A stretch of 64,000 nt of DNA from positions 5,456,001-5,520,000 of the forward strand of contig NZ_CP011371.1 of NCBI RefSeq assembly GCF_001017435.1, read 5' to 3'. Position numbers and translations under genes: made by a program. Of this stretch, positions 36,688 through 44,620 are shown piece by piece. The DNA comes from Caldimonas brevitalea (GTDB lineage: Bacteria > Pseudomonadota > Gammaproteobacteria > Burkholderiales > Burkholderiaceae_C). Under the pieces are notes generated by a model. That model made no database searches. It was not told the DNA's origin and worked only from the letters and a program-made list of their open reading frames with translations. Position 1 is the stretch's first letter. Each line of letters begins with the position of its first letter.

Positions 36688-37830
36688 CTAGGACATGGCG
36701 CTGCACTCTTCCTGGGGTTCACCCGGGCCCGATGCCGATGCCGCTGCCGTGCCCGGCTGCGGTGCAAGGGCGGCGCGCTCACGCAGCCGGCCCACGATGC
36801 CGGTCGGGAAGTGGTAGACACACAGCACGAACAGCACGCCCAGCCACAGCAGCCAGCGGTCGGGCGAGACCAGTTGCGACAGCAGCGGCACACCTTCGAC
36901 CGCGCCGGACGCCAGGCGCATCAGGTCTTGCAGATAGTTCTGCGTCAGCACGAACAGCACGCTGCCGACCACCGCGCCGTAGAGCGTGCCCATGCCGCCG
37001 ATCACGACGATCAGCAGGATGTCGAGCATGATCTCGAAGCTGAGCGAGGTGTCCGGGCCGTTGTAGCGCAGCCAGACGGCCAGCATGCAGCCCGCCAGCG
37101 TCGCGAACAAGGCCGCCAGCACGTTGCTGAGCGTGCGGTACACCACGGTGCGGTAGCCGATCGCCTCGGCCCGGAAGTCGTTCTCTCGGATGGCTTGCAA
37201 CACCCGCCCGAAGGGTGAGTTGACGATGCGCAGCATCAGCAGCACCAGGGCGGTCGCGATGGCGAACAGCAGGTAATAGCTGATCAGCCGCCCGTCGATC
37301 AACACCCCCAGCACCTCGCTCTCGAAGGGCTCGAAACTGGGGCTCAGCCATTCGGGCACGCGGAAGGTCAGCCCGTCTTCGCCGCCGGTGAAATCGGACA
37401 GCTGGGACGCGAGCGTCTGGAAGGCGGATGCCACAGCCAGCGTGATCATCGCGTAGAACATCGCCTTGACGCGCAGGCTGAACAACCCGATCACGAGCGA
37501 CAGCACCAGCGACAACAACAAGGCCGCCGCGATGCCAACGCCGAGCGCGCCCCATCCGTCACCGAACCGGTGCGAGGCGATCGCGACACCATAAGCGCCG
37601 ATGCCGAAGAACATCGTGTGGGCGAAACTGACGATGCCGGTGTAGCCCAACAGCAGGTCGTAGCTCGCCACCAGCACGATGAAGATGAGGATCTTGGCCG
37701 CCACGTTGAGCGACTTGCTGCCGGGCAACAAGAAGGGCACCAACAGCAGGCCGAAGAAGATGACGACCAGCGCCAGGGCCAGCCAGCGGCTCCTGGGAAG
37801 GTCGTAGGACAACAGCTTGCGCCATGACAT
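36688..37830 (-). CDS. livM: LIV-type ABC transporter permease LivM-like
   Basis: A 380-residue inner-membrane permease with about ten spans. The LivM signature VASYDLLLGYTGIVSFAHTM and the GIGAYGVA stretch are clear, as is the coupling region NPFGR-type (here NSPFGRVLQAIRENDFRAEA). ATG 37830 has AAGGAG upstream. It lies 14 nt after livH. The product has a polar C-terminal tail of about 30 residues. Confidence 0.92.
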   Translation of the reverse strand: MSWRKLLSYDLPRSRWLALALVVIFFGLLLVPFLLPGSKSLNVAAKILIFIVLVASYDLLLGYTGIVSFAHTMFFGIGAYGVAIASHRFGDGWGALGVGIAAALLLSLVLSLVIGLFSLRVKAMFYAMITLAVASAFQTLASQLSDFTGGEDGLTFRVPEWLSPSFEPFESEVLGVLIDGRLISYYLLFAIATALVLLMLRIVNSPFGRVLQAIRENDFRAEAIGYRTVVYRTLSNVLAALFATLAGCMLAVWLRYNGPDTSLSFEIMLDILLIVVIGGMGTLYGAVVGSVLFVLTQNYLQDLMRLASGAVEGVPLLSQLVSPDRWLLWLGVLFVLCVYHFPTGIVGRLRERAALAPQPGTAAASASGPGEPQEECSAMS

Positions 37831-37844
37831 GAGCAGCTCCTTTT

Positions 37845-38879
37845 TCAACGACCGGTGACGGGGTACAAGCCCCGCGGGCGCCATAGCAGGATCAGGACCA
37901 TCAGACCGATGTTCGAGAACAGCGCCACCTTGGGGGCCAGAAAGCCGGCATAGTTGGCCATCAGGCCGACCAGCAAGGCACCGACGAAACAGCCCAGCGT
38001 CGAGCCGAGGCCGCCGATGATGATGACGATGAACAGCAGGTTGTTGATCTGCACGCCCATCTGCGGCACCACCATCTGCTGGTAGAGCCCCCACAGCACG
38101 CCGCCCAGCCCGGCCAGCCCGGAGCCGACGACAAACACGCCGACGAACAGCTGCCGGATGCGATAGCCCAGGCTTTCGACCATCTCGCGGTCTTGCACGC
38201 CGGCGCGGATCAACAGCCCGATCTTGGTGCGGTTGAGCAGGAACAACATCGCGCCCAGCACCACCAGGCCGATCGCCACGGCCATCACCCGGTACTTTTC
38301 GATCGCGGCGTCGCCCAACAGCAGGGCGCCGCGCAAGGCCTGCGGCAAGGGCAGCGCCACCTGCTCCGGCCCCCAGACCACCTTGATGATCTCCTCGCCG
38401 ATGATCATCCCGCCCATGGTGATCAGGATCTGCTTCAGGTGGTGGCCGTAGACCGGCCGCACCGCGACGCGCTCGAAGGCGTAGCCGAGCGCGCCGGCGA
38501 CGGCCATCGCGACCAGCATGGCCGCGAACACCGCGACCAGGTTCTGCACCAACGATGCGCTGCCGGTCCAGTCGGCCATGCCCCCCAGCACGCTGGTGGC
38601 GACGAAGGCCCCCAGCGCGATGAACACGCCGTGGCCGAAATTCAGCACATCCATCAGGCCGAACACCAGCGTCAGGCCTGAGGCGATGATGAAAACAATC
38701 ATGCCCATCGCCAACCCGGCGACGGTCAGCGTGAGCCAGGTCGAGCCGGAACCGACCAGCGGCAGCGCGGCCAGCATCAGCCCGAGCACGAGCAGCAGGG
38801 GCACCATGTCGAAGCGGGTTCGTGCCACGGATCCGACCGCAGGGGCTGTTTGAGGGGCAGGGACGGTAATGGTGTTCAT
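37845..38879 (-). CDS. livH: LIV-type ABC transporter permease LivH-like
   Basis: A 344-residue permease, partner of LivM. The motif TLVFGLMDVLNFGHGVFIALGAF (in two parts) is diagnostic, and the cytoplasmic coupling helix is TKIGLLIRAGVQDREMVESL. ATG 38879 has AGGAAGG 7 nt upstream. A 35-residue N-terminal extension precedes the first span. It lies 16 nt after livF and 14 nt before livM. Confidence 0.92.
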   Translation of the reverse strand: MNTITVPAPQTAPAVGSVARTRFDMVPLLLVLGLMLAALPLVGSGSTWLTLTVAGLAMGMIVFIIASGLTLVFGLMDVLNFGHGVFIALGAFVATSVLGGMADWTGSASLVQNLVAVFAAMLVAMAVAGALGYAFERVAVRPVYGHHLKQILITMGGMIIGEEIIKVVWGPEQVALPLPQALRGALLLGDAAIEKYRVMAVAIGLVVLGAMLFLLNRTKIGLLIRAGVQDREMVESLGYRIRQLFVGVFVVGSGLAGLGGVLWGLYQQMVVPQMGVQINNLLFIVIIIGGLGSTLGCFVGALLVGLMANYAGFLAPKVALFSNIGLMVLILLWRPRGLYPVTGR

Positions 38880-38895
38880 CTGCAGGCCTTCCTCT

Positions 38896-39648
38896 CTATT
38901 GATGCGACGCAAGCGACAACCCGAGCAGGCGCTGCTGCAAGCCTTCGTCTTCGGCCAGTTCGGCCATCGGGCCGGTGTGCACCACCTGGCCGTCGTCCAT
39001 CACGGCGACACGGTCACCGAGGGCCTGGGCCATCGCGAAGTTCTGCTCGACGAGCAGGATGGTGGTTTCGCTGCGCTTGAGCTCTCGCAGCGCGGCGATG
39101 AGGTTGTGGATGATCGCCGGGGCCAGGCCTTTGCTCGGCTCGTCGATCAGCAGCAGCTTGCGCGGCTCGATGATGGCGCGTGCCACCGCGAGCATCTGCT
39201 TCTGCCCGCCCGACAGCTTGCCGGCGGGATAGAGCCAGAACTTCCTGAGCGCAGGGAACAACTCGAAGATCCACGCCAGCCGGCGGCTGTCGAAGTCGTC
39301 CTCGGTGCGGGCCGAGCGGGCGGCCAGCACCAGGTTCTCCTTGACGGTCAGGTCGGAGAAGATGCCCATGCTCTCGGGCACGTAGGCGATGCCGCGCTGA
39401 GCGATCTCGGGTGTGGAGAGTGCCTTGCCCGGCGCGGACAGCACCTGCCCGTCGAACACGATGCGGCCATAGCTCGCGTGCCACAGGCCCATGATGGTGC
39501 GCAAGGTCGTGGTCTTGCCGGCGCCGTTTCGGCCCAGCAGCATCGTGACCTCGCCCCGCCGCACCTCGAGGTTGACGCCGTGCAGGATGTGGTACGCGCC
39601 GATGTGGGTGTGCACCGATTCGAGGCTGAGCAGTGACGTGGCGGTCAT
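38896..39648 (-). CDS. livF: LIV-type ABC transporter ATPase LivF-like
   Basis: A 250-residue ABC ATPase of the LivF class. Walker A GRNGAGKTTTLRTIMGL, signature LSGGQKQMLAVARA, Walker B LLLIDEPSKGLAP and H-loop LLVEQNFAMA are intact. It starts after an unusual 346-nt gap from livG, while the genes after it are tightly packed, so livF-livH-livM may form a sub-unit of the operon. Confidence 0.93.
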   Translation of the reverse strand: MTATSLLSLESVHTHIGAYHILHGVNLEVRRGEVTMLLGRNGAGKTTTLRTIMGLWHASYGRIVFDGQVLSAPGKALSTPEIAQRGIAYVPESMGIFSDLTVKENLVLAARSARTEDDFDSRRLAWIFELFPALRKFWLYPAGKLSGGQKQMLAVARAIIEPRKLLLIDEPSKGLAPAIIHNLIAALRELKRSETTILLVEQNFAMAQALGDRVAVMDDGQVVHTGPMAELAEDEGLQQRLLGLSLASHQ

Positions 39649-39994
39649 GGAGTTCCTCCCGTACAGCGGGGTGCATGCCCCGGATTCGGATGTGTCGCCC
39701 GCACGGTGGGTGCGGTCGGTTGAAGATCTCGGCCTTCAGGTCGCTGCAGCCTCCGGCGAGCCGGAGGACGCAGCGCTGACGGCAGCTCGGAAGGCGCGCG
39801 ACACGCTGCCTGCATCGGCACCCGGCCCGTGCCGATGTGCAGCGGTCGGCGCGGGTTGGGCCGGCGAGGTGTGCGCCGCCCGGGAAGGGGCGGGGCCGGA
39901 CTGGGCGGGGTGGGCGGTATGGGGGTGAGCGGGATGGGAGCACACACGTGCCCCCATCCCGGGCTCCCTTGCTCACCTTCGAAATCCGAAGGCC
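39649..39994. other. Gene-free gap inside the ABC transporter operon
   Basis: 346 nt between the livG stop and livF start, unusual in an otherwise compact operon. I find no convincing gene on either strand. It holds a strong stem-loop (39742-39776) and a GC-rich stretch. An internal promoter, a processing site or the remnant of a lost gene are possible. Confidence 0.55.
39742..39776 (-). other. Stem-loop in the livG-livF gap
   Basis: Perfect 8-bp stem CCTCCGGC / GCCGGAGG around GA, extended after a 2-nt internal mismatch by CGCTGC / GCAGCG. No T tract follows, so an RNA stability or processing element is more likely than a terminator. Confidence 0.55.
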
Positions 39995-40759
39995 TCATAC
40001 CCCCTCCTCCACCGTCGTTCCCATGTAGGCGCTCTGCACCATCGGCAGTTGCATCACTTCGCCCGGCTGGCCGTCGGCCAGCAGCTGGCCCTGGTGCAGC
40101 ACGACGATGCGGTCGGCGAGCTCGCGCACGACGTCCATCTTGTGTTCGACCAGCAGGATGGTCTTGTCGCGCCGGCGTTTGAGCTGGCGGATCAAGTCGA
40201 GGATCACCGGCACCTCGTCGACGCTCATGCCGGCCGTCGGCTCGTCGAACATGTAGACCTTGGGGTCCAACGCCATCATCAAGGCCACTTCGAGCTTGCG
40301 CTGGTCGCCGTGCGGCAGGCCGGCCGCGGGCGTGTCGGCCTTGTCCTGCAGACGCACCGCGGTGAGCACGGCCTGCGCTTCGTCGATCAGGTGCCGCTGT
40401 TCCAGCCACACGCTCAGCAGCTGCAGCGCGCCGCCGTGGCGTGCCTGGACGGCCAGGCGCACGTTCTCGAGCACCGACAGCCGCGGAAACAGCTGGGTGA
40501 GCTGGAACGCACGCCCCAGCCCACGCCGGGTGCGCAACGGCGCGGGCAGGCCACTGATGTCTTCCCCTTCCAGGCGAACGGAGCCGCTTGTCGCTTTGAT
40601 CTGCCCGGAGATGAGGTTGAAATAGGTGGTCTTGCCCGCGCCATTGGGCCCGACGATGGCGGTCAGTGTGCCGGCATGGAAGGCACAGCTGACGCGGTCC
40701 ACGGCCACGTGGCCACCGAAACGGATCGTGAGGTCTTGGGTTTCGAGCACGGCTGTCAT
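39995..40759 (-). CDS. livG: LIV-type ABC transporter ATPase LivG-like
   Basis: A 254-residue ABC ATPase of the LivG class. Walker A GPNGAGKTTYFNLISG, Walker B VYMFDEPTAGMSVDE and H-loop LLVEHKMDVV are intact. The signature is the LivG-type variant LPHGDQRKLEVAL instead of LSGGQ, which is usual in this subfamily. It lies 46 nt after the polyester depolymerase gene. Confidence 0.93.
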   Translation of the reverse strand: MTAVLETQDLTIRFGGHVAVDRVSCAFHAGTLTAIVGPNGAGKTTYFNLISGQIKATSGSVRLEGEDISGLPAPLRTRRGLGRAFQLTQLFPRLSVLENVRLAVQARHGGALQLLSVWLEQRHLIDEAQAVLTAVRLQDKADTPAAGLPHGDQRKLEVALMMALDPKVYMFDEPTAGMSVDEVPVILDLIRQLKRRRDKTILLVEHKMDVVRELADRIVVLHQGQLLADGQPGEVMQLPMVQSAYMGTTVEEGV

Positions 40760-40805
40760 GGCGTGGTCTTCTTTCGAGGAAGGTCGGACGTCGGGTACCG
40801 CGACG

Positions 40806-42302
40806 TCAGGAGCAGGTGCCGAGCACGTAGTGACCGGGCCCGGTCTGCTTCAGCGTCGTGACGATGAAAAAGTTCCACAGCCCGATGTTCTGGTCGGACC
40901 CCTTCGCATAGGCAAAGCCGTGGCGCTGGTAGGCGCGTCCGGCCGCCACATGGGCGAAGTTGTTGGCCGTGGTGCAGCTGGCCGTGGCGCCAGTGGTCTT
41001 GCCCGTCGCAGCGGCCGACGGCTCACTCTCTGCTCCGCTCGCATCGACCGACCTGACCGTCCACTGGTAGGCGGTGCCGGGCGACAGGCCGGTGTCGGTG
41101 TAGCGGGTGTCGGTGACCGGCTCGGAGGTGACCCGGCTGCCGCCGCGCTGCACGTGGTAGCCCGCGGCCCCTTCGACGGCGGTCCAGGAGATCGTCATCG
41201 TGGTGTCGGTGGCGCCAGACGTGCTCACGCTGCTGGGCGGCGCCAGCGACGACGCCGGGTCGCCCCCGCCGAGCCGGTCGACCATCGCCTTGATGCCCGC
41301 CATCTGCGGCCCGTTCTTCTTGGCATAGTCGGGGCTGTCATAGCCCCACCAGTCGAAGCAGCCGTTGGTCGCGCCCGGCCCGGTCTGGGGATAGAGCACC
41401 ACGATGTCGTTGGTGTCGGCCCAGCGGTTGTAGCCGGTCTCGCGGATGAACTGCTGGTTCACGGCGCCGGTGTTCTGCACGCAGCCGTGCAGCGCCACGT
41501 GGAGCTTGCAGGATGCGCCGGCGGTGCAACTCTGCGGCACATAGACCCAGCCGGTGCTCGCCATGCCGTGGCCGCGCACGTAAGGGGTCTGGTCGAACTC
41601 GATGTAGCGGCCGGCAGCGGCTTCGCTGCTGCGCGGCTTGAGCGGGCCGTGCAAATGCTTGAGGATCTCGCCGGCCAGGTCGAAGCCACACTTGTTGATG
41701 TAGGGCGAGCCCTTGGTCGCACAGGCATTGCCGTATTGCTCGGTCACGAAGGCATGCTCCGCCGGGACGTCCTTGCGATAGACGATCTGCTCGGCCGGCA
41801 CCAGCTTCCGGTAAAAGGCGTCGAGGTCGTCCATCACCGCGGGCCGCACGACACTGTCGCGTGAGCCCGAGAACAGATAGACCTTGGAACTGCGCAGGTT
41901 CTCGAGGGGGTCGAGGGCGCGGCTGGCCGCCCAGCTGCGCGTGATGTCGATCAGGGATTGGACCGGTATAGGGCCCGAATGCGTCATGCAGCGCCCGGTG
42001 GCGTTGACGATGCTGTTTTCGGCGCAGTAGTAGGGCCCGCCCGCGACGACACCGGCCCCTTTCTTGAAGGTCGACGAATAGGCCAGATGCAGCTGCACGG
42101 CCATGAAACCGCCGGCCGACAGCCCCGACACGCTGACCTGGGCCGGATCGATGCGCAGTTCGGGCAGTGGTTCCGCCTGCAACGAGCCGGCCAGGGCCAG
42201 GGTGGCGGACGCGAGTGAAACACGTCTGAGGTCGAACGTGAGGTCCGAGCCGATGTCGAGAACGAGATCGAGCATGTGATCGAACTTCTGGATGAACGCC
42301 AT
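40806..42302 (-). CDS. Polyhydroxybutyrate depolymerase-type esterase, multidomain
   Basis: A 498-residue esterase. The catalytic domain (to about residue 330) has the lipase box GLSAGG (Ser62), an Asp in SGSRDSVVRP and a His in PAEHAFVTE, like extracellular PHB depolymerases. A fibronectin type III linker follows (about 340-425, TYQWTVRSVDASG-like) and then a C-terminal substrate-binding-type domain (NFAHVAAGRAYQRHGFAYAK, ending YVLGTCS). Residues 26-43 (RRVSLASATLALAGSLQA) look like a signal peptide, but 25 residues precede them, which is odd. ATG 42302 is firm because GGAG lies 5 nt upstream. It sits between livK and livG, implying a shared job: release of short esters for uptake. Confidence 0.87.
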   Translation of the reverse strand: MAFIQKFDHMLDLVLDIGSDLTFDLRRVSLASATLALAGSLQAEPLPELRIDPAQVSVSGLSAGGFMAVQLHLAYSSTFKKGAGVVAGGPYYCAENSIVNATGRCMTHSGPIPVQSLIDITRSWAASRALDPLENLRSSKVYLFSGSRDSVVRPAVMDDLDAFYRKLVPAEQIVYRKDVPAEHAFVTEQYGNACATKGSPYINKCGFDLAGEILKHLHGPLKPRSSEAAAGRYIEFDQTPYVRGHGMASTGWVYVPQSCTAGASCKLHVALHGCVQNTGAVNQQFIRETGYNRWADTNDIVVLYPQTGPGATNGCFDWWGYDSPDYAKKNGPQMAGIKAMVDRLGGGDPASSLAPPSSVSTSGATDTTMTISWTAVEGAAGYHVQRGGSRVTSEPVTDTRYTDTGLSPGTAYQWTVRSVDASGAESEPSAAATGKTTGATASCTTANNFAHVAAGRAYQRHGFAYAKGSDQNIGLWNFFIVTTLKQTGPGHYVLGTCS

Positions 42303-42410
42303 GTTGTCTCCTGTACTACGGGGGTGTGTGACCCTCCCCCTGATCGACTCACCGGCGTGCGCTCAGCCGCCCCGCGTAAACGGGGCCGGCATGGCAAGCC
42401 TGCAGCGTCG

Positions 42411-42429
42411 CCCGGCTTGTCGCGCCGGG
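42411..42429 (-). other. Stem-loop between livK and the depolymerase gene
   Basis: CCCGGC / GCCGGG with a 7-nt loop, in the 178-nt gap after the binding-protein gene. A second small stem (CCCCG...CGGGG) lies nearby. Such structures often protect or cap the highly expressed binding-protein message; no T tract is seen. Confidence 0.4.
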
Positions 42430-42480
42430 TGGCTCTGGCTTCTTCCCTGACGGTTTAGGAAAGGTCTTGCAGGTGCGGGT

Positions 42481-43686
42481 TCATCCCCGCTTGTTGCGGA
42501 TCGGCACCGGCATTTCCTGGGGTTTGATTTCGCGGACCAGCTCCGGCACTCCCCACGGGAACGCCGGGTCGACCTTGATCTTGAAGTGGTACATCGACTG
42601 CAAGGCCTGGTGGTCTTCGGGACGGAAGGTCATGGTGCCCTTCGGCGTCTCGAAGCTCATGCCTTCCATGGCCTTGATCAGCTTGTTGGTGGTGGTGTCG
42701 CCCGCCGTCTTCTTCAGCGCCTCGACCACCGCGATGCCGGCGGACATGCCACCGGCCGTGAAGAAGTCGGGCGGCGTCTTGTAGCGGCTGTAGTGGTTGG
42801 AGACCAGCCACTCGTTGACCGGGTTCTTGGGGATGCCGAAGTAGTAGTACGAGGCGCCTTCCATGCCCGGGAACTGCTTGTAGTTCACCATCTGCGGCAG
42901 GATGTTGCCGCCGGTGGCGATCTCGATGCCGTAGCGCTTCGGATCGAGGTCGGCGATCTTGAAGGGGTTGCCGGCACCGGCCCAGATGATGAAGATGATC
43001 TTGCGGCCGGGCTGGTCCTTGAGCTTGTCGAACAAGCGCTGCGCGCCGGCGGTGAAGTCGGTGGTGGTGGTCGGCAAGTACTCTTCGTGCACCAGCTTCG
43101 CATGCTTCAACGCGCTCTTGAAGGCGGCCACGCCGTCGCGACCGAAGGCGTAGTCTTGCGCCAGGGTGGCGACCGAGGTGCCGGGCTTGTCGAGCGCGAC
43201 GGCGTTGGAGATCGCGTCCTGCGAGCTGTTGCGGCCGGTACGGAAGACGTACTTGTTCCATTTCTCGCCGGTGATCGAGTCGGCCACCGCCGGTTCGACC
43301 ACCAGGATCTTCTTGAACTCCTCCGCCACCGGCAGCATCGCGAGCGCGACGCCCGAGGAGGTGGGGCCGACCGCCAGGTCGACCTTGTCGTCGCCATAGG
43401 CGGCCGCGAGCAGCGACTTGCCGACGTCGGGCTTGCCCTGGTCGTCTTTTTCGATCACCACCAGCTTGCGGCCCGCCACGGCCATGGTGCCCTGCGTCGC
43501 ATACTCGAGGCCCATCAGGAAGCCGGCCGCCGTCTGCTTGCCATACGCTTCGAGCGCGCCGGTCTTGCTGTAGATGTGGGCGATGCGGATGTCTTTGCCT
43601 TGCTGTGCTTGCACCGCCGCTGCGGCGAGCGTGAGCGAGGTGACGGCCAGGGCCAGCAGGGCCCGCGGGATGAAACTCAAGATCAT
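42481..43686 (-). CDS. ABC transporter substrate-binding protein (LivK-like), first gene of the cluster
   Basis: A 401-residue periplasmic binding protein of the type I family. A signal peptide (ALLALAVTSLTLAAAAVQA, cleavage about residue 27) precedes DIRIAHIYSKTGALEAYGKQ. ATG 43686 is followed by the cluster depolymerase-livG-livF-livH-livM-hydrolase. A sigma-54 promoter lies 73 nt upstream. The ligand is unknown; the depolymerase next door suggests hydroxyacids or their oligomers rather than amino acids. It is not a close copy of the stand-alone binding protein at 34.4 kb. Confidence 0.9.
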   Translation of the reverse strand: MILSFIPRALLALAVTSLTLAAAAVQAQQGKDIRIAHIYSKTGALEAYGKQTAAGFLMGLEYATQGTMAVAGRKLVVIEKDDQGKPDVGKSLLAAAYGDDKVDLAVGPTSSGVALAMLPVAEEFKKILVVEPAVADSITGEKWNKYVFRTGRNSSQDAISNAVALDKPGTSVATLAQDYAFGRDGVAAFKSALKHAKLVHEEYLPTTTTDFTAGAQRLFDKLKDQPGRKIIFIIWAGAGNPFKIADLDPKRYGIEIATGGNILPQMVNYKQFPGMEGASYYYFGIPKNPVNEWLVSNHYSRYKTPPDFFTAGGMSAGIAVVEALKKTAGDTTTNKLIKAMEGMSFETPKGTMTFRPEDHQALQSMYHFKIKVDPAFPWGVPELVREIKPQEMPVPIRNKRG

Positions 43687-43758
43687 GGGGTCTCCTTCGA
43701 TTGTGAGGCGGGCTCTGCCGGGCGCCTGCGCCGCTTTGTTGCAGCGCACCCTCTTAGC

Positions 43759-43773
43759 GCAAGAGCTGTGCCA
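43759..43773 (-). promoter_or_regulatory. Sigma-54 (RpoN) -24/-12 promoter
   Basis: Minus strand reads TGGCACAGCTCTTGC, matching TGGCAC-N5-TTGC exactly with GG and GC 12 nt apart. The predicted start site is near 43747, giving a leader of about 60 nt to the binding-protein ATG at 43686. An enhancer-binding activator gene lies at 44.6-46.2 kb. Confidence 0.88.
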
Positions 43774-43812
43774 CATCGGCGATGCTGACCCAAGTGCTTG
43801 TCAGGCTTGATA

Positions 43813-43912
43813 TTTCCCGCTACTACCGAGGGAAAACACCACTGCCGTAGTGCCCGGACTCCTTACAGTGTTTTCCCGCGAGACCGTCTGTATTTCAGAC
43901 ACTGTGTCTGAA
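43813..43912. promoter_or_regulatory. Inverted repeats, candidate enhancer (UAS) region
   Basis: Three dyads: TTTCCC (43813) / GGGAAA (43830); GGGAAAACAC (43830-43839) / GTGTTTTCCC (43868-43877), perfect 10-bp arms 28 nt apart; and a 19-bp palindrome TTCAGACACTGTGTCTGAA (43894-43912) with an extra GTCTG at 43886. They lie about 65-165 nt upstream of the predicted start site, the usual range for sigma-54 enhancers. Also within reach of the divergent DUF2231 gene. Confidence 0.65.
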
Positions 43913-44010
43913 GTTTGGACAGTTGACGTGGAAGGAGGCGCGCAGATTGCTGGACTCTCGTCGGCGCCCGCGGCGCAGCCGCGGGTCTCATTGAAGCAAA
44001 GGAGATCCTC

Positions 44011-44520
44011 ATGGAAAGTCGTGCAAAGCTGTTGGGGCACCCCGTGCACCAGATGCTCGTGGTGTTCCCGCTCGGGCTGTTGGCCACGGCCGTTATCTTC
44101 GATGTGATCTTTCTGGCCAACGGCGATCCGATGATGTCCAGTGTCGCCTACTGGTTGATCGCCGCCGGGCTCATCGGGGCGGTCGTGGCAGCGCCGTTCG
44201 GCACGCGGGATTGGTTTGCGATTCCGAAAGGCACGCGTGCGAAGCGCATCGGCGCGATGCACGGCGGCGGCAACATGATCGTCGCCGTGTTGTTCCTGGT
44301 CAGCTGGTGGCTGCGGCCGGAGCCGCCCGCGGGCCCTGCGGTGTCCGCCCTCGTGCTGTCCTTCGCTGGCGCCGCCCTCGCGATGGTGACCGCGTGGCTC
44401 GGGGGTGAACTGGTCGACCGGCTGGGCATCGGCGTTGACGACAACGCCAACGTCAATGCACCCAGTTCGCTGAAGCGGGACCCGGCGCGACGCGACGCGC
44501 ACTACGCCGGCCAACGCTGA
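44011..44520 (+). CDS. DUF2231 family membrane protein
   Basis: A 169-residue protein with four likely spans. The start MESRAKLLGHPVHQMLVVFP and the RIGAMHGGGNMIVAVLFLVS segment match DUF2231 as I recall it. ATG 44011 has AAGGAG upstream. It is divergent from the livK-like gene and shares the 324-nt regulatory region, so the same activator could affect it. Function unknown; the conserved histidines (GHPVH, MHGG) hint at metal or haem binding, which is speculation. Confidence 0.85.
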   Translation: MESRAKLLGHPVHQMLVVFPLGLLATAVIFDVIFLANGDPMMSSVAYWLIAAGLIGAVVAAPFGTRDWFAIPKGTRAKRIGAMHGGGNMIVAVLFLVSWWLRPEPPAGPAVSALVLSFAGAALAMVTAWLGGELVDRLGIGVDDNANVNAPSSLKRDPARRDAHYAGQR

Positions 44521-44535
44521 GCGTGATGGGTGGGT

Positions 44536-44557
44536 GGCGGTGCCTCCACGCACCGCC
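44536..44557. terminator. Stem-loop between convergent DUF2231 and activator genes
   Basis: Perfect 8-bp stem GGCGGTGC / GCACCGCC with a 6-nt loop, 16 nt after the DUF2231 stop. No T tract. Candidate bidirectional terminator. Confidence 0.45.
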
Positions 44558-44620
44558 GCTGCCCGCGCCGTGTGGCCGCCATGTAGCCGGTGGGCGCGGA
44601 CCGTCACACGGCGTCTGGCC

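Noticed and set aside
39829..40182. Frames in the livG-livF gap
   Set aside because: All are Pro/Ala/His-rich or run into livG out of frame, with no ribosome-binding site; treated as non-coding.
42481..43686. Calling the cluster binding protein an amino-acid binder LivK outright
   Set aside because: Family membership alone does not give the ligand, and the depolymerase neighbour argues for another substrate.
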